From Zerene cesonia (Eukaryota > Arthropoda > Insecta > Lepidoptera > Pieridae), in assembly GCF_012273895.1 (NCBI RefSeq), contig NC_052107.1, positions 3,038,001 to 3,102,000 of the forward strand: a DNA stretch of 64,000 nt, given 5' to 3'. Below, one piece after another: positions 41,207-54,200 of the stretch. Under the pieces are notes generated by a model. The model did not search any database and was not told where the DNA came from. It saw only the letters and a list, made by a program, of their open reading frames with translations. The position numbers and the translations under genes were made by a program. The first letter of the stretch is position 1; every line of letters starts with the position of its first letter.

Positions 41207-42059
41207 ATAAAAATAAAATATGATGCCGCTTCCAAAAAGTAAAAGAAGCTAATTCAAGACGAAGTCATACCAACAAAAACATATACTATGACTTTTTTTT
41301 TATTTTTTTAAGGCAGTTTATTTTTCGCCGAAAAAGTGCATTTTCTTAAAGACTGACTGACTGAAAACTGATTGTACGTTGCAGACTTATTACGTTAATG
41401 GTAACGCTATGTGGATATTGTAAATGATTTACATTAACAGACATTTACAAGGGCGTTGCTAATATTAGAATACCACATATCAGATACTGACTAATGGTTT
41501 CTTTTAGTGTTTAGTTGTGATTTTGTTGATTCTTCGAATATATAGAACCTACAGAATTCATTATATGCTGTTATATGTATGTTACGATTGTTTCATTATT
41601 TCTGTGAAAAAAACAAACAGTTTTATGTTAGAATAAATCGTTATTTAGGTAGGGGATGAAAATTAAACAAATAGTGGGTAGCTACGTTAAATAGAACCAA
41701 CACTTTATATTTTATTCACAGCATTGCATTGCCTGAATTAGAAAATGAATACACTGACTACATAATATTATTGTATACATTTTAGTGTGCTGTGAATTTC
41801 AAAGATCAAATTTTGCACAAGTCGAAATTTTATATGAATGTTACTGCGATATTCCAACTATACATACCAAGTAGTCTAGTAAAAATAAGTTTTGTTCATA
41901 ACCTATTTCTTATTTCAAAAACTGTAAACCGTCGGGAAAACATACCGTTTCAACAGTACAATCGCCTTTTTATAATTAGAGAGAGAAAAAAACAATACAA
42001 TGGCGTGATCTAGCAAATATTGAAGAGTATTATATAACCATTAACGTTTTTGTCGACAG
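41207..42059. other. Upstream of TRPR exon 1; no promoter recognised
   Basis: AT-rich DNA ending in the acceptor of exon 1. It is therefore probably the 3' part of a 5'UTR intron. Confidence 0.5.
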
Positions 42060-42201
42060 GTGTGGTGCGAGGATGCTAGACGATCTCGGTCCAACTACGG
42101 CATCCAACTGGAGCTCGACTTTGGGTACACAAGACTTCTACATTACATTCTACGATGAAATCAAAAAGCAATACATTAACCATACAAATAATATGACGCA
42201 G
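42060..42201 (+). CDS. TRPR exon 1: 13 nt of leader plus codons 1-43 (extracellular N-terminus)
   Basis: A pyrimidine-rich tract and acceptor (gtttttgtcgacag) end at 42059; the ATG is at 42073 and the donor GTATGA follows 42201. The coding part is hydrophilic, holds three N-X-S/T sequons and ends in phase 0. The acceptor implies at least one upstream noncoding exon, which I could not locate. The 13 leader bases stay open in frame, so a short upstream coding extension cannot be strictly excluded. Confidence 0.85.
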
Positions 42202-45200
42202 GTATGATGGTGTTTTTTTCGAATAACGTTCAACAATTCGCTTAACTATTTTAGATTAACTTCTTGTGATAGTTTTCTGAAGTAATATTTGTATAATTAG
42301 AAACACTACCATCAGCCTACAAAATAGCTTTTAAACATGACCAAAAACATTCAGAACTCAAATTCTTATAAATCATATTAAATACATATAACATTTATAT
42401 CATATGTCTGAAATTTGCTTCTTTCTAGAAAGTTATTTTATTTTAATGCGTCAAACTCGATGTGCAGCTGTTGTTTTGTCACCAGCCAGATTTTACTTCC
42501 TTGAACTATAAAAATTGTGAAAAAATTTTAATGTATCTGTGTTGGCCAGCTGTTTTGCTGCGTACAATTCTACGGGTAATTTATAAACATCAAACACACC
42601 ACACATTTAACTCTCAATTAAATGTATTTCACTGTGATAAATTAGATCACATGAAGATTTCGAAATCACTTCAAAGTCCCAAAATTTGGGATGAATAGGT
42701 ATATTTTTGTAAGGATTCAATTCATATGCTGCGTAATACAAGTATTATATTATCTGTGGTAATGTAATAGAAGAATGTCAAATAATTTTATTATGAACTA
42801 GATGCGCCCCGCGGTTTCACCCGGGTAAGTCCGTATTCCGTAGGAATATCGGGATAAAAAGTTGCCGATATGTTATTCCAGTTTTCCAGCTGTCTACGTA
42901 ACAAATTTCATTGCAATCGGTCATTACTTTTTGCGAAAGAGCAACAAACACACACACATCCTTGGCATTTATAATATTAGTAGGATTAAAGCAGGTTAAC
43001 ATTACGATAACTGGCTTTTATTACCAACTACCTATCAGGGCTATATACCTTTTAGTCAGTGCATATTTGAGAAGCTTTCATTGCTCTCGTTTTATTATTA
43101 TTATGATTGTGGCATATTTTATTCAGATTGTGGTAAACACATGGCTAACCTTCAATTCGTCCAATTATATCCACGAATTCTTAATGACGTAGCAAACATA
43201 TTTTTTTAAATGATAATTTACTTCATTTGCCTTAACGAAAATACTAAAGAGAATAACATAAAAGAGGCGAGAGCTAATTATGAAAGCATAAAAGTATTAT
43301 ACTAATTAGTAGCAACAAAAGCACTTGAATCGACGCTTTCAGCCAAGCGCAGCTTCTGACAACACATTTTGATTTTATTGCAAAATGTTATTCAGAATAT
43401 CGAAGCCTTTACACATTTACCCCTAGTAGATATGTTTGATTAATTATTATAATAGTTATATTGTATACTAGAAGCTCATCCTCCACAAGGAACCTTGATA
43501 TCAAGGTTCATGTTTTATCCCAAGGAAAGATTTAATTGGAATAAAAGTATCCTATAAGTCAAGCCAGTTCATGCCCTGTCTGTATTCCACATTTTAACAA
43601 AATCTGTTGAGTAGTTTCATCGTGACAAACAAACATCCAAACAAGCAAACTTTCACATTATGATATTAGTGTGATTATAATATAACTTAACACCAAAGAA
43701 GGAAGGAGTAGAGAAGAGAGTCACGTAATAATTGTATGGTTTAGGAATATTTTCATTATTTATATTATGAAATATTCATTTCAATAAATGTATGGAATTA
43801 ATAGAATAAGGTGCGCTTTATAATAAAGCGCAGTACTCGTATTCACAAACGATTCTACAAAAGCTTTTCGATACGCGAGCGATCTTTTCAAATTTGTATA
43901 TTAGATTTAAACTGGTACCCGATTGAAATGTTTAGTCAATAAGAATAGGAATTAGCTTAGAAATTGAATCTTAGGCTTTCCCTTTAATCTGCACTCCACC
44001 TAATTCAGAGACGAATTCACAATTCCAAAGGAAATATTAATTAGCAGTAATAGCCACTCTTCTTGTTTGGCGATTTGCGAAATTCATTGATGTGCTTGAT
44101 GTGGGTCAATGAGTAATTTATTCCATACAAATGTTGATATTTAATTAACAGCAAATAAAACGCTTACAGCGGCAGACGGCAGACCGCCCGGTCCGCAAGA
44201 TTTCACGTCACAATTCGAATGAATTATCCTTGACTCTTACGAATTTGTCTTAGTACAGTATACAAGTTACAACTGTCGGTATTAACTATTTAACTATACT
44301 ATCAAACTTTCTAGTATCCGTAAAATTGGCCATCAATAAAATAAATAGGTATTTTTAGCTTACAAATGGACACATACGTACTTATTAGTGTTGTTATATA
44401 AAATAGCTCTTCACATACATTATTTCTGACTTACTATAATAAAAACAAAGAAGTATTAATCTTGCATGGTAAACTATACAGTAAACTTACATCATATGTA
44501 ATGTTGTTGGAATACGCTTGTGGTGTGTGTTAATTAATAAATTGTTAATTAGGCGATGTTACTTCTATGCGGAGTTTAAACAGGTATTATTATAAAATGT
44601 ACTTACATTCTTGTTTGCATACACTGATAAATTATTCATTTTAAGACAAACATTATGGTTGTAGATAAAATGTTTTGTTAGTAATTATGTCTATAGTATC
44701 ACTATAACTGAAATGTTATTACTTATTTACGTGTAATTACAAGATCAATATTCACTTGGAGATATTATCTTTCACACTGCCATGTACCATGTACGTGGAA
44801 CTTCTGTACGATCCCTGGTGGAGACTAACAAAAAAATAAAGTAATAGAATACTGCCAACAAAGAAAATTGAATAGAAAAATTGTACAGAGAAATAAGAGT
44901 AAACAGATCTGCCCTACTGGGATGCGGGACCTCAATTTTTATGTATTATGCATATCAAATGTATTTCAGTACATTCTATAGAAAATATTATTTGTTTTAG
45001 GTCTACCAATCGTTCATACTACCATGGTGGCGACAAATACTATGGACGGTACTATTTGCGGGTATGGTAGTCGTTTCTACTGTTGGAAACCTCGTCGTCA
45101 TATGGATAGTACTAGCCAATAAGCGGATGAGGAGCGTGACAAACTATTTTCTAGGTAATTACTCTTTGTAACTGAAAATAAATTTACTAACAAATATTTA

Positions 45201-48200
45201 CGGAACCTGTTCTACATATGATATGGACAGAGTTACACCCAGAACGATATTATTTATATAACCGTTACCTATATTATATGAATCGACACTCAACAATAAT
45301 TGGATGTTAGTTGCAATTTACCGGAGCTATTATAGCACAGTTAACTATTACTAGACTCGTGAACAAGGCTTTTTTAACTACTTTAGACCAATATATAACT
45401 TCTTATACGTATTATTGCGTTGCATTTAATAACATGTTCCATATAACATATAAACCGCTGCGAAGTAAAGAAAGTATTGCGCTAGGAAATTAGATAAAAA
45501 TGGTTGTGTCACCAAATAGAAATAATTGGTCACAAAGTAGTAATTGAAACTCCGAGTATAATACATTTTTTTATACATAATAAGTTATTTTTGCCGTAAC
45601 CTCGCATGTATTTTATGATTGAATTTGTTTCAGCAAGCGATTAGTTGAGTTCATTTTAAAGGATAAAGAAAAACAAAGATAACAAGTTGAAATTCCTGAA
45701 AGCAAAAATTTTATCACCAATATGTTGCGTACAATATATAGATGGCTTTTTTGAAAAATTTTGTGCATTCTTTAATTAGTATCTGCTTACTATTATTATT
45801 TGAAAAGAAAATAAATATTTTACGGTTAATTTATTTAGATTTCAAATGTACAACTGACAAGGTTCAGGGTACCTCTAGTATGATAATCTCGGGTGATTTA
45901 TCCCTTTTTTCTTACAGTGGTAAATTGTCGTAGAATTTTACCTTATATAAAATAAATATTAAATTATCTCACACGTGTATTAAAGGTTAAGTAGCGCCAT
46001 TCATAAATAAAAGCTAAATTAAAGGAAGGCTAGGTACAATAGTTCTTCAATAATTTTATTCTGTGACTAGGTACCTTCTATAATATAATTTGTGTCTGTC
46101 TATATCAATATGAATATCGTCTATCAATAATATTTATATCTATGATGTTGTTCGTTGAGTACATACTACCCAAGTCAATGTATTAGTTAGTTGATATATA
46201 TTTATTTGATTATATCGGTTTCAAACTAAGGAATATTGTCGAACAATATATTCCTATTAAATGTATATGGAAAAGGATTGATAATTAAATTTTGTATGGA
46301 TACTCGAGTGTCAAGCAAGTCAATGTTATGCTGCGGTATTGTACCGCAACCCAAAGTTTTCATAATATTCGTTTAGTAGTGCGTTGCTGGGCCTTTCGAA
46401 AATACATTTTAATGAAATTAAAAATGCCATTCGGCCCAAACAAGTTGAATTATGAAATACTAAATTGGCATTTAAAAGACATTTCTAAGCTGTAAAGCAA
46501 CAATTTTTTATTACATTCTTTACTTCTTTGTCATATTTACTTTGTTTCAGATTAGAATTAAAGTACGAATTTTTGTCCTTCATAAGCCAAGAATTAGCAC
46601 TAAATTAAAAGCGTAATTTTATTATATTGTTTCTAAAACTTTTCAGACACCCACTGTCCATTATCAACACTGTTCGACAGATTCGATATTATCGTATTAA
46701 ATTTCATACTAATAATGTAAAATGATTTTTTTAGAAAAATGTCTCTTATTACGACTAAAGAAGGTTTTCATTTCAGTGAACCTCTCCATAGCCGATACAA
46801 TGATGTCCACACTCAATGTGACCTTTAACTTCACGTACATGCTATATTCCGATTGGCCATTCGGACACTTCTACTGCAAATTTTGCCAATTCATAGCCGT
46901 ACTGAGCATATCGGCCTCTGTTTTCACCCTCATGGCGATAAGTATCGATCGGTGAGTAAAAGATTCATATTTTTATTGTTTCCGTGCTTTGAAGCTGATT
47001 TCTGTTCTATCGTTTAGGATTTAACTGCATTACATATAACTAGCTTTCCGCTAGTGGCTTCGACTGCGCAGTAACAGGAAAACTAACATAGTAACTATTG
47101 CCGTGGGATTACAAAACTATACTATTTCTTTTCGCAGGTCTCAAACTATCTTTGTACCAACTCTCATCCAAATTGATTCTGGGGTTTAGTCGTAAAGAAA
47201 CAGTCAGACAGACCAACAGACTGACAGACAGAGTTACTTTCATATCTATACTACAACGGGCAAAGCCGGGGCGGACCGCTAGTTGTTATATTAGTAGGGA
47301 TCTGCATTATGCTTTAATAAGTTTCTGTAAGTTGTTACTTGAGAAATGCAGAAAAATTATAAAAAAGAGAATCAAATTATACGAAAATAAAATACACGAG
47401 GATAAATAACATTAAAATCAAACTGCTATAATATGCTGCTATCGATTTATGTGAAAATTTTCTTTTATATTATATAAATACCAAAAAATGTAAACTGATT
47501 ATTATCTATTGTGTTTATAGACTGCGTCTATAAAGTATGAAATTCCAGACAATGTGAGCACAATACCTGGCTGACAAAGAAGCCTCGATAAGAGCACGTC
47601 CTAATATCAAAATCGATCGATTTAACAAACATGTCAATCGCCTTTTCTACAAAAGATATTTTCAATTAAGATGAACATCTGTCAGCCCCTGTAACGTGAT
47701 TTCCTCTAATAAGATCTTAAATCATAACGACCGCTACGACAAAGGTATTTAATTTCATACCAAAAAGTCTACAATGTTGGCCTTAGATCTACATTAAAAG
47801 AAGATTAGGGAAAAATGCCAAAGTGTATAAAAGCGGCTGGAACAAATTGATGTTCTTAAAACAATTTAGGAATTAATTAGGCGAATGAAAGCACAAAGCC
47901 ACTTCTGACTTCGATGAAACAAAGTTTTTGAATTGAGTATAAATGGCATTTGAAATGTGATATTTTATTGGATTGACATTTTCAACACTTCTTTTTATAA
48001 GTGTTGACTGTTCTTAAGTTTTGATGTTTAGAGTAAACTTTGGCTGTTTATGATTCTGACCGGTTTTAAATATAGTATTTTCTTGTGTGTAACGGTTTTA
48101 AATAATTCAAATTATAAAAAAAAATTAGATGATTAACGTGTGTTTATTTTGTATTAAAGGAAGTTCTCTGAAAAATGTTGTTTCTGTTACCAGCCTCTGA

Positions 48201-51200
48201 ATTTCATAATTGGTACCATCATAAATTTAATACCATTTTCGACACATTTAACAGACGATGGTCCGTTCTAATGACAAGTTTCGCTTGACCACAATTGCTT
48301 CGTCATTCTACATGTTGTGTTGCCCAACTTTATGATATTTCGTGATTTAGGGACTAACAAGAAAAAGCTTGTTTCTTTCTAAAAGAAAAAGTAAATAGTG
48401 ATTCATACCGTGTAATACGTTTGTAATAATTGAAAATTCTTATTGAATCAGTTCTGTAATACTTGACGGTTCTTTATCAGATCATTTTCATGTAACACTA
48501 GTGGTAGGTCTACGTAGTATAGATCTAATTACATTATATTTTAAAATTTGTCACAAAGAACAAAGAACAAAGACAATTATTTTTGTGTACTTACACTGCG
48601 ATCATTGTTAAATAATCTTAGTACTCAGAAAGCTAATAGAGTTTACATAACATAATTTTGATGTTATATTACTTACTATATAGATAAAGCTACAATTAAG
48701 TGAATCTATAATCGATTCAAATCAAAATTAAATGTTGTTTATAACATATCAATTATCTTTATTCAAGAATGTTGTAGTTTTGCGAGTATATTAAGTGCGA
48801 TTCAGTGAATAATTCGCGAGGCCATAGACCGCAGGCAATTTATTACTCGATTTTCATCCCCCAGGATTGCATCGTTTGTTAAATTAGTGTTCTATGAATA
48901 CTAAAGCTTAATGTTTTAATATTCCTAGTCTATATTATTTTGACTGTAGGTACTGTACGTACTATATTAGTCGTATATATTTGTCTACCTTTACATTGCC
49001 CTTTCCAGACACCTACGTGAATATTAAAAGCATTCTATTACTTTGCACGTNNNNNNNNNNNNNNNNNNNNNNNNNNNNNNNNNNNNNNNNNNNNNNNNNN
49101 NNNNNNNNNNNNNNNNNNNNNNNNNNNNNNNNNNNNNNNNNNNNNNNNNNNNNNNNNNNNNNNNNNNNNNNNNNNNNNNNNNNNNNNNNNNNNNNNNNNN
49201 NNNNNNNNNNNNNNNNNNNNNNNNNNNNNNNNNNNNNNNNNNNNNNNNNNNNNNNNNNNNNNNNNNNNNNNNNNNNNNNNNNNNNNNNNNNNNNNNNNNN
49301 NNNNNNNNNNNNNNNNNNNNNNNNNNNNNNNNNNNNNNNNNNNNNNNNNNNNNNNNNNNNNNNNNNNNNNNNNNNNNNNNNNNNNNNNNNNNNNNNNNNN
49401 NNNNNNNNNNNNNNNNNNNNNNNNNNNNNNNNNNNNNNNNNNNNNNNNNNNNNNNNNNNNNNNNNNNNNNNNNNNNNNNNNNNNNNNNNNNNNNNNNNNN
49501 NNNNNNNNNNNNNNNNNNNNNNNNNNNNNNNNNNNNNNNNNNNNNNNNNNNNNNNNNNNNNNNNNNNNNNNNNNNNNNNNNNNNNNNNNNNNNNNNNNNN
49601 NNNNNNNNNNNNNNNNNNNNNNNNNNNNNNNNNNNNNNNNNNNNNNNNNNNNNNNNNNNNNNNNNNNNNNNNNNNNNNNNNNNNNNNNNNNNNNNNNNNN
49701 NNNNNNNNNNNNNNNNNNNNNNNNNNNNNNNNNNNNNNNNNNNNNNNNNNNNNNNNNNNNNNNNNNNNNNNNNNNNNNNNNNNNNNNNNNNNNNNNNNNN
49801 NNNNNNNNNNNNNNNNNNNNNNNNNNNNNNNNNNNNNNNNNNNNNNNNNNNNNNNNNNNNNNNNNNNNNNNNNNNNNNNNNNNNNNNNNNNNNNNNNNNN
49901 NNNNNNNNNNNNNNNNNNNNNNNNNNNNNNNNNNNNNNNNNNNNNNNNNNNNNNNNNNNNNNNNNNNNNNNNNNNNNNNNNNNNNNNNNNNNNNNNNNNN
50001 NNNNNNNNNNNNNNNNNNNNNNNNNNNNNNNNNNNNNNNNNNNNNNNNNNTATATATTTGTCTACCTTTACATTGCCCTTTCCAGACACCTACGTGAATA
50101 TTAAAAGCATTCTATTACTTTGCACGTGCTTGATTAAACTATTCTACTAATAACTGCGTTCTGGCATTAATTGTTTTCGGTTATTTATTAGTTTAGTTTG
50201 TATAGAAATGATCTATAGAATTTGCTCCTCATTGTCTGCTGTTTCTTTTATTGAAGCTCTCAACAATAAGATAATTAAATTTATATTATGACCACATCAC
50301 ACATTTCTGAATTCTTTTCATGATTATTGAATGTTTATCGTATCTTCCTTACGTATCCAAGTTCTATACTATTTGTTATAATTTGTTACAGATATGTAGC
50401 AATTATGAGTCCGCTGCAGCCAAGGTTGGGTAAACGCGCAACACTCGGTATAGCAGCTGCCATTTGGGCTGGCAGCTGTATAATTAGCAGCCCGAACTTT
50501 CTGTATTATACAACCGAAACTGATCTATTACCAGACGGAAGCTTAAGGTAATTAAATATCCCGAATTACATTAAGCAAACATTTTCATTCATAATATAAC
50601 CCTTTGACATGGCGTTTTGGTATCATTTGCGAAAACGGTTTTACTGTTTTTAAAATAGTTAAGTTGTTTTAGGATTTAGGTGAATGCGATCTTCTTCTTC
50701 TGTCAATTATATCAGTCGCATAAATGAGTGGTTACCAGAAGCATAAATAGATACGACATATTTTATTAAAAGCCTAATATTACTTACAAAATTTAAAGAT
50801 TTGTTCAAATCCATATCTATAATCTCTGTCTATAATATTCTATGAACTCATGTTGTATGAACATATTATTTTTGGATAAAAAGCAGTCTGCAGACTCAAA
50901 CTGCAGAAATATCATAATCGCATATTTCTTCTTATACCAGAATCAGTATCTGTAATATGTGGAACTAATAAAATGTAAATAAATGAATAATTAAATTTTC
51001 GCAATTATTTTAATAATTAATTGCGAAAATAAAATACGCTATCTTTAGATAGCGTATTTTTACATGACCTTAAATAAATTTCTAAAAGCCGATTCTAGAA
51101 AGGTTCTTGAAGCTACGTTCGTATAACAACAAGAAAAGCGATTTGATTCTCTCATATAACGTTGTTATATTTATAGACGGGTATGTTTCCCCGACTGGCC

Positions 51201-54200
51201 GGATGGAATCACTACGAGATCTCAATTAGAATATTTGTAAGTATAAACTTATTTAAAAATAAATACTTTCAAGTCAGACTTGTAAACTGTAGCAACTAAA
51301 ACAATGAACATTGATTTAGAATTATCATTTCACTGTGGTACCCTTTTTTTTAACGAGGAGGAAATCTTCCAAAGATGCTCTAGCTTTGGGGGAAAAGTAG
51401 AGCATGTGGGATTTCTACCCACTAAAACCTCCTCGGCGGCCAAACTCAAAGCACAATAGCAGGGATCCTGGGATCTCCTATGGAACGCACCAGGATCTCA
51501 CTGTGGTACCCTAACGTAAAGATAAAAAGTAAATAATCTTATTATATGAAATGCAAAGGTGAATGACCGACTGATCCAAACTACTTGACCGATCGGGCTG
51601 AAATTTGGCATACAGATAATATAACGTAGGCATCCGCTACGAAAGGATACTGATCAAGTCTGATCCCAAGAGTTAGAGTTTTTTACCGTGACTATTTACT
51701 CTGACCAGGCGAACTTGCGGTCCTGCAATAGTCAGTAAAAATATTTCAGTTAATGTATAAATCATTAATCGTACAAGATCAAATGAAATACCATGTTATA
51801 ATACTTTATCGATAATCTTTGTAATTCTATTCTGAAAGCGTAATATAATCGTGGAATCTTTGTTACATAAAGATCATATAAAAGGTCTTTTATACATTTT
51901 ATTCCCTTCCAGATAAATCCAATTCATATCTCAATGCTTACTTGTAACAGGATTTTATTAACGTTTTCGAAGGCACTATTATTGTATTATTACTAGCAAA
52001 CCCGGCAAAAGCTGTTCTGCCTTACTCGTATAATTCAGACCTACCCGATGTGTATACAAAATTTCATAAGAATCGGTTCATCCGTTCGTAGAATTATGGG
52101 AACGAATATTATGACACAAGATTTTTTATTATTAGATTTCAACGTTTATAACGAAAAAAAACCTAAAATATTCAATTAGCTACCTCATGTATAGAAATGT
52201 GTCTCAGTCTTTCATGCGACTTATTTTTAATGTACGCTTTTACGGCTTTCAGGTACAATGTAATATTTATGCTATTGACCTATTTCCTACCAATAATGTC
52301 AATGAGTTACACATACGCGAAGGTAGGAATCGAGTTATGGGGTTCAAAGTCCATCGGAGAATGCACGCAGCGACAGTTGGATAACGTTAAAAGCAAACGA
52401 AGGGTAATTTACAAAGGAATTAACTCCTAATGCACTTTTATCCCGACATAGATTATTTATGAGGGACAGGATATATTTTTTAATACTCCTTGTTTTTCCT
52501 CATTTCAAAGAATAAATTCATAGGTATTAACTTTTAAAATCTGTGTATAATGACATTTAGATCTTGATCTGATATATGTATAATTTGACATTCACTTTTT
52601 GATAATGTTTAACACATACATACAATGTATACAGAACCGCAATGATTTCACTAACGTCGACTACACTCGTAAGTTGTGAAAATCTCTGTGAAGAGTCAAT
52701 CATATTGGCCACAATACAAAACGGACGACAAAATTGGTCGCTGTACCATCTTAATTCGACTTGAAAGCATATTTACCGACCTCAATAATTTTTGGTCTCG
52801 TATAATTACACAAAGGATCTTGACGAGTCCCTACGGAATCTCTTAGCAAATATTACTCAATACGAATATAATATGCGCTAAGCTTACACAGAATCTCCTT
52901 TATTAATTTCTAATTTGCTATAATTACACTGCTGTATATTTCATTCATTCATTAATTGGAGTATAAAACATTTTTAATCTCAGCAAAGACGATATCTAAG
53001 AGAAAATATTTAAAAGTTCTCTGAATAACTTTCAGGTTGTGAAAATGATGATAGTTGTTGTAGTTATATTTGCTGTCTGTTGGTTGCCGTTCCAAGTATA
53101 CTTTATTGTGACGTCATACTACCCAGATGTAGTCAACTACAAGTACATACAAGAGATATACCTCGGCATTTACTGGCTTGCGATGAGCAACTCTATGTAT
53201 AACCCCATCATTTACTGTTGGATGAATTCCAAGTAAGTTTTTTTTCTTTCTTGTAGGTACTTCTTAATGGTTATTTGCATATTAAATACGTAATATTTCG
53301 AGAAAAAATAATTATGTACAAAAGTAAATCTTCAACATTGTATAGTTAGAAAAATGTATCTGTAAAGCCATTACGCAAAAACCTTTGTACTCATACAACA
53401 GCAGTTTTAATAGGTACTTTAAAAGAACAGACATATGAAGCACTTGGATCTATGATAATCACATGCTTTAACTCGCTTCACATAGACACTAACGTATACT
53501 TATAGTAAGTCGATTTCTTCCTATTCTACTGGTGCATAATTCATCTATGTAATGCAAAAATAGAACTTTAAACATTGCCCCAAACAATATACTTATTGTT
53601 GTTGAAGTCGAGTGCGCTTCCGCACGAATTAGGCCGACTCGTACAGGAAAACGGCCACAGGGTCCTTCCTGGCAAATAAAATAAAACCGTGTTCCATAAT
53701 CAGCTTATATATTTGTTTACAGATTCCGACGAGGTTTTAAGCAGTTTTTCTGGTGTTGTGGTGCAATTGGTAATGGTGGTTTTAGTAGACACAGAGCATT
53801 TGGTCCAGAACGACTCGACATGTCGATGCGATCAGTCTCTCCAAGCCGAAAGAACGGCACAAGTACGTTTAAACTTACAATATTGATTCTTCTTAAGCGT
53901 TACTTTTCTAAATTCTTGAATTTTAATCTTCATAGTTTACTGCATTTGTAAAACTCGCTTATTAATTATTTTATTTGTTTCCGCAACTACATTTACGCTT
54001 CCTTTGTACCTCTGAACGAATAAGTACAATTCTTCTTCGTAGGTTTGTTCAAGACGACATTCAAAACTACAACAAAGTGTACCAAAAATCCACCCGGCAC
54101 TCCCCATTTGCTGCATGCAAATAAAATAGACAAGGAGTTAAACGGTGGCCAATCCTAGTTTGGTAATTAACTTTATAGATGTATTGTAAACTGAATAACC

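Larger units (their letters stand above)
42202..45000 (+). other. TRPR intron 1 (2799 nt)
   Basis: GT-AG. It contains two Helitron copies (42798-42985 and 43468-43674) and a SINE remnant (44795-44940), otherwise no feature. Confidence 0.9.
46952..50391 (+). other. TRPR intron 3 (3440 nt as assembled, gap included)
   Basis: GTGAGT...ACAG. It contains the composite repeat at 47040-47282 and the N gap with its 77-bp duplicate, so its true length is unknown. Confidence 0.9.
51237..52252 (+). other. TRPR intron 5 (1016 nt)
   Basis: GT-AG. Contains the LINE fragment at 51345-51497, an interspersed-repeat piece around 51555-51690 (ggctgaaatttggcatacag) and the element at 51993-52130. Confidence 0.9.

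Noticed and set aside
48981..50150. Long open frames on both strands across 48981-50150
   Set aside because: They consist almost entirely of N; only a few real codons lie at each end.
52187..52384. 65-codon frame overlapping receptor exon 6
   Set aside because: Out of frame with the receptor; a shadow of the TM5/loop exon.
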